Below are positions 6,802-7,981 of a stretch of DNA of 7,981 bases, in pieces. Under the pieces are notes generated by a model. That model searched no databases, was not told the origin of the DNA, and saw nothing but the letters and a program-made list of their open reading frames with translations. The stretch's first letter is position 1. Each line of letters begins with the position of its first letter. A program made the position numbers and the translations under genes. The stretch is from Planctomycetota bacterium. GTDB taxonomy: Bacteria > Planctomycetota > Phycisphaerae > WQYP01. The DNA lies in the NCBI GenBank assembly GCA_021805585.1, contig JAJZEY010000018.1, forward strand, positions 1-7,981. Direction: 5' to 3'.

Positions 6802-6830
6802 TTGACGCATTCATGGGCGGCAACTAGCAT
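6802..6830 (+). promoter_or_regulatory. Sigma-70-type promoter candidate for the metallophosphoesterase
   Basis: TTGACG (6802-6807, five of six) is followed after exactly 17 bases by TAGCAT (6825-6830, four of six). The start of transcription would fall near 6837, leaving a leader of about 90 bases before the ATG at 6927. This makes the in-frame TTG at 6834 an unlikely translation start. Confidence 0.6.
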
Positions 6831-6926
6831 ACGTTGGCGGAAAAAGGGAGGGACCGAGGCTCGCTTAAGGAGCCTGCGGGGCGCGGATTTTGGCGATTTT
6901 TAGACTGGTATTTAACTGGAATCAGT

Positions 6927-7838
6927 ATGGCAGATACGCATAACCCCAAAACACACGACGACGCGGACGGTATTGCCCCATTGTCCAGTGTGCGTAACGC
7001 CCATCAGGCCGCGATTGCGCCTCCTGCCGAACCGGTGGACCCGCTTGCCCAGGGCGTGGCGACGGTGGAACCTGGTCCCGACGATCCGCCTCTGGCGATC
7101 ATTTCCGATATTCATGCCAATTACGAAGCGCTTCAGGCGGTCATGGCGGAAATTCGGTCAAGGAATATTGAGCATATCTGCTGCCTTGGCGATGTGATCG
7201 GCTATGGCCCCAATCCACTGGAATGCCTGGATACGGTCATTGAAAATTGTGAATTCACCATTATGGGTAACCATGATTTCGCTATTTTTTACGAGCCATT
7301 CAATTTTAATACCGCCGCCGAAAACGCGGCCTACTGGACCCGCGGACAGTTTGAGGCCGACGCCGACCGTGCCCGTCGCAACCGCCGGTGGCGTTATCTT
7401 GGAAATATGCAGACGCGCATGAATCACAAGCGGTTCCTTGCGGTGCACGGGTCGCCGCGGCGCCCGATTAATGAATACATTTTCCCGGACGACATTTATT
7501 CGGCGACCGTCAAAATACAAAGCATTTTCGACCGGATTACGCACCTGTGTTTTGTGGGCCATACGCATGTGCCGGGCGTTTTTGTGCAGCAGCCGGACTT
7601 TTATTCACCGGAAGACTTAAACAATGAATATCGCATAAGCGATGAAAAAGCGATCATCAATGTCGGGTCGGTGGGTCAGCCGCGCGACCACGACCCGCGC
7701 GCCAGTTTTGCCATTCTGCATTCCGATCGGGTGGAATTTCTGCGCGTTGCTTACGATATCAATACAACTGTGGATAAAGTGCGTTCGATTGACGCATTGG
7801 ATAATTTTCTCGGGCAGCGTCTGCTGGAGGGAACGTAA
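6927..7838 (+). CDS. Calcineurin-like metallophosphoesterase (YfcE-like)
   Basis: The 303-residue protein has a complete two-metal phosphoesterase site: Asp61 and His63 in SDIHAN, Asp89 in LGDVIGYG, Asn115-His116 in MGNHD, His174 in VHGSP, and His212 and His214 in GHTHVP. A NVGSVGQPRDHDPRA stretch near the C-terminus is also typical of this branch. The enzyme should hydrolyse a phosphomonoester or phosphodiester in the cytoplasm with Mn or a similar metal; the substrate cannot be told. The first 55 residues are Pro/Ala/Asp-rich, look disordered and are extra relative to the catalytic domain. I start at the ATG at 6927, which has GGAA five bases upstream; an in-frame TTG at 6834 adds 31 odd residues and sits at the predicted transcription start. 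The gene is divergent from murJ and appears to stand alone. Confidence 0.92.
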   Translation: MADTHNPKTHDDADGIAPLSSVRNAHQAAIAPPAEPVDPLAQGVATVEPGPDDPPLAIISDIHANYEALQAVMAEIRSRNIEHICCLGDVIGYGPNPLECLDTVIENCEFTIMGNHDFAIFYEPFNFNTAAENAAYWTRGQFEADADRARRNRRWRYLGNMQTRMNHKRFLAVHGSPRRPINEYIFPDDIYSATVKIQSIFDRITHLCFVGHTHVPGVFVQQPDFYSPEDLNNEYRISDEKAIINVGSVGQPRDHDPRASFAILHSDRVEFLRVAYDINTTVDKVRSIDALDNFLGQRLLEGT

Positions 7839-7839
7839 G

Positions 7840-7868
7840 AATCCGGTGTGACGAGTTGGAGCCGGATT
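7840..7868 (+). repeat. Inverted repeat just past the metallophosphoesterase gene
   Basis: AATCCGG (7840-7846) and CCGGATT (7862-7868) are perfect complements around a 15-base loop, two bases after the stop codon. AAAA, not a T-run, follows on the plus strand, so it is not a textbook terminator, though its position fits a 3' transcript end or stability hairpin. Confidence 0.4.
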
Positions 7869-7907
7869 AAAACGACGGATTTCAGATGCGGACACTATCC
7901 GGTGAGC

Positions 7908-7927
7908 GGCCAACAGGCTGTTGGGCC
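7908..7927. repeat. Second inverted repeat downstream of the metallophosphoesterase gene
   Basis: GGCCAAC (7908-7914) pairs with GTTGGGCC (7920-7927) over seven base pairs with one bulged G, around the loop AGGCT. No T-run follows on the plus strand. The rest of 7839-7981 shows no gene I can support. Confidence 0.35.
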
Positions 7928-7981
7928 CGCGGGAAAGCGATTTGGGCTGATTCACAGCGGGGGGCCGTCCGATACCGGAAA

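Larger units (their letters stand above)
6599..6926. other. Divergent regulatory region between murJ and the metallophosphoesterase
   Basis: About 330 bases without a gene. It holds promoter candidates for both directions (6650-6678 minus, 6802-6830 plus) and, between them, a perfect eight-base inverted repeat (6732-6758). A short direct repeat of GCAGGCC occurs at 6663-6669 and 6670-6676. The first half of this repeat lies in the murJ promoter spacer and the second overlaps its -35. No RNA gene is apparent. Confidence 0.6.

Noticed and set aside
6834..6926. Upstream TTG start for the metallophosphoesterase
   Set aside because: It coincides with the predicted transcription start, has no ribosome binding site, and adds 31 residues unlike the family.
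1..7981. CRISPR array, tRNA or rRNA gene, insertion sequence, toxin-antitoxin pair or phage gene
   Set aside because: Looked for on both strands. No regularly spaced repeats, cloverleaf-like segments, transposase motifs or terminal inverted repeats were seen.

Overview
This is a moderately GC-rich bacterial window, most likely from a planctomycete and possibly the Phycisphaerae. The best lineage clue is the gene at 2009-3592. It encodes a secreted helical protein whose layout (helical-hairpin repeats, then a 'Gly-x-Tyr ... Gly-Leu ... Trp-Trp ... Tyr-Trp-Phe ... Ala-x-Pro' module) I recall as common in planctomycete proteins and rare elsewhere. The lineage call is inference from memory, not from a search.

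Layout. Positions 1-500 hold no confident gene. A minus-strand frame is open from about 515 to the left edge and may be part of a gene cut by the window. On the plus strand, an M20 zinc dipeptidase (501-1880) is followed by the secreted helical-repeat protein (2009-3592). A 48-codon reading frame (3592-3738) overlaps the end of that gene in a TGATG arrangement. A convergent gap of about 390 bases contains one good intrinsic-terminator candidate (3931-3957, plus strand). On the minus strand, murJ (4835-6598, lipid II flippase) is followed 38 bases later by a small multi-pass membrane protein with a potassium-channel-like C-terminus (4131-4796). The two probably form an operon. A divergent intergenic region (6599-6926) carries back-to-back sigma-70-type promoter candidates, one for murJ and one for a calcineurin-like metallophosphoesterase (6927-7838). 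The last 143 bases are non-coding and contain two inverted repeats.

How the genes fit together. I see no single dedicated system, defence island or mobile element. Most of the window is cell housekeeping: peptide turnover, peptidoglycan precursor export and a stand-alone phosphoesterase. The parts with the least known function are the helical-repeat protein with its duplicated Trp-Trp module, the channel-like protein paired with murJ, and the small coupled reading frame. The MurJ protein also has Ser where Escherichia coli MurJ has the functionally important Asp39, and carries an enlarged loop before the conserved Arg that matches E. coli Arg270.
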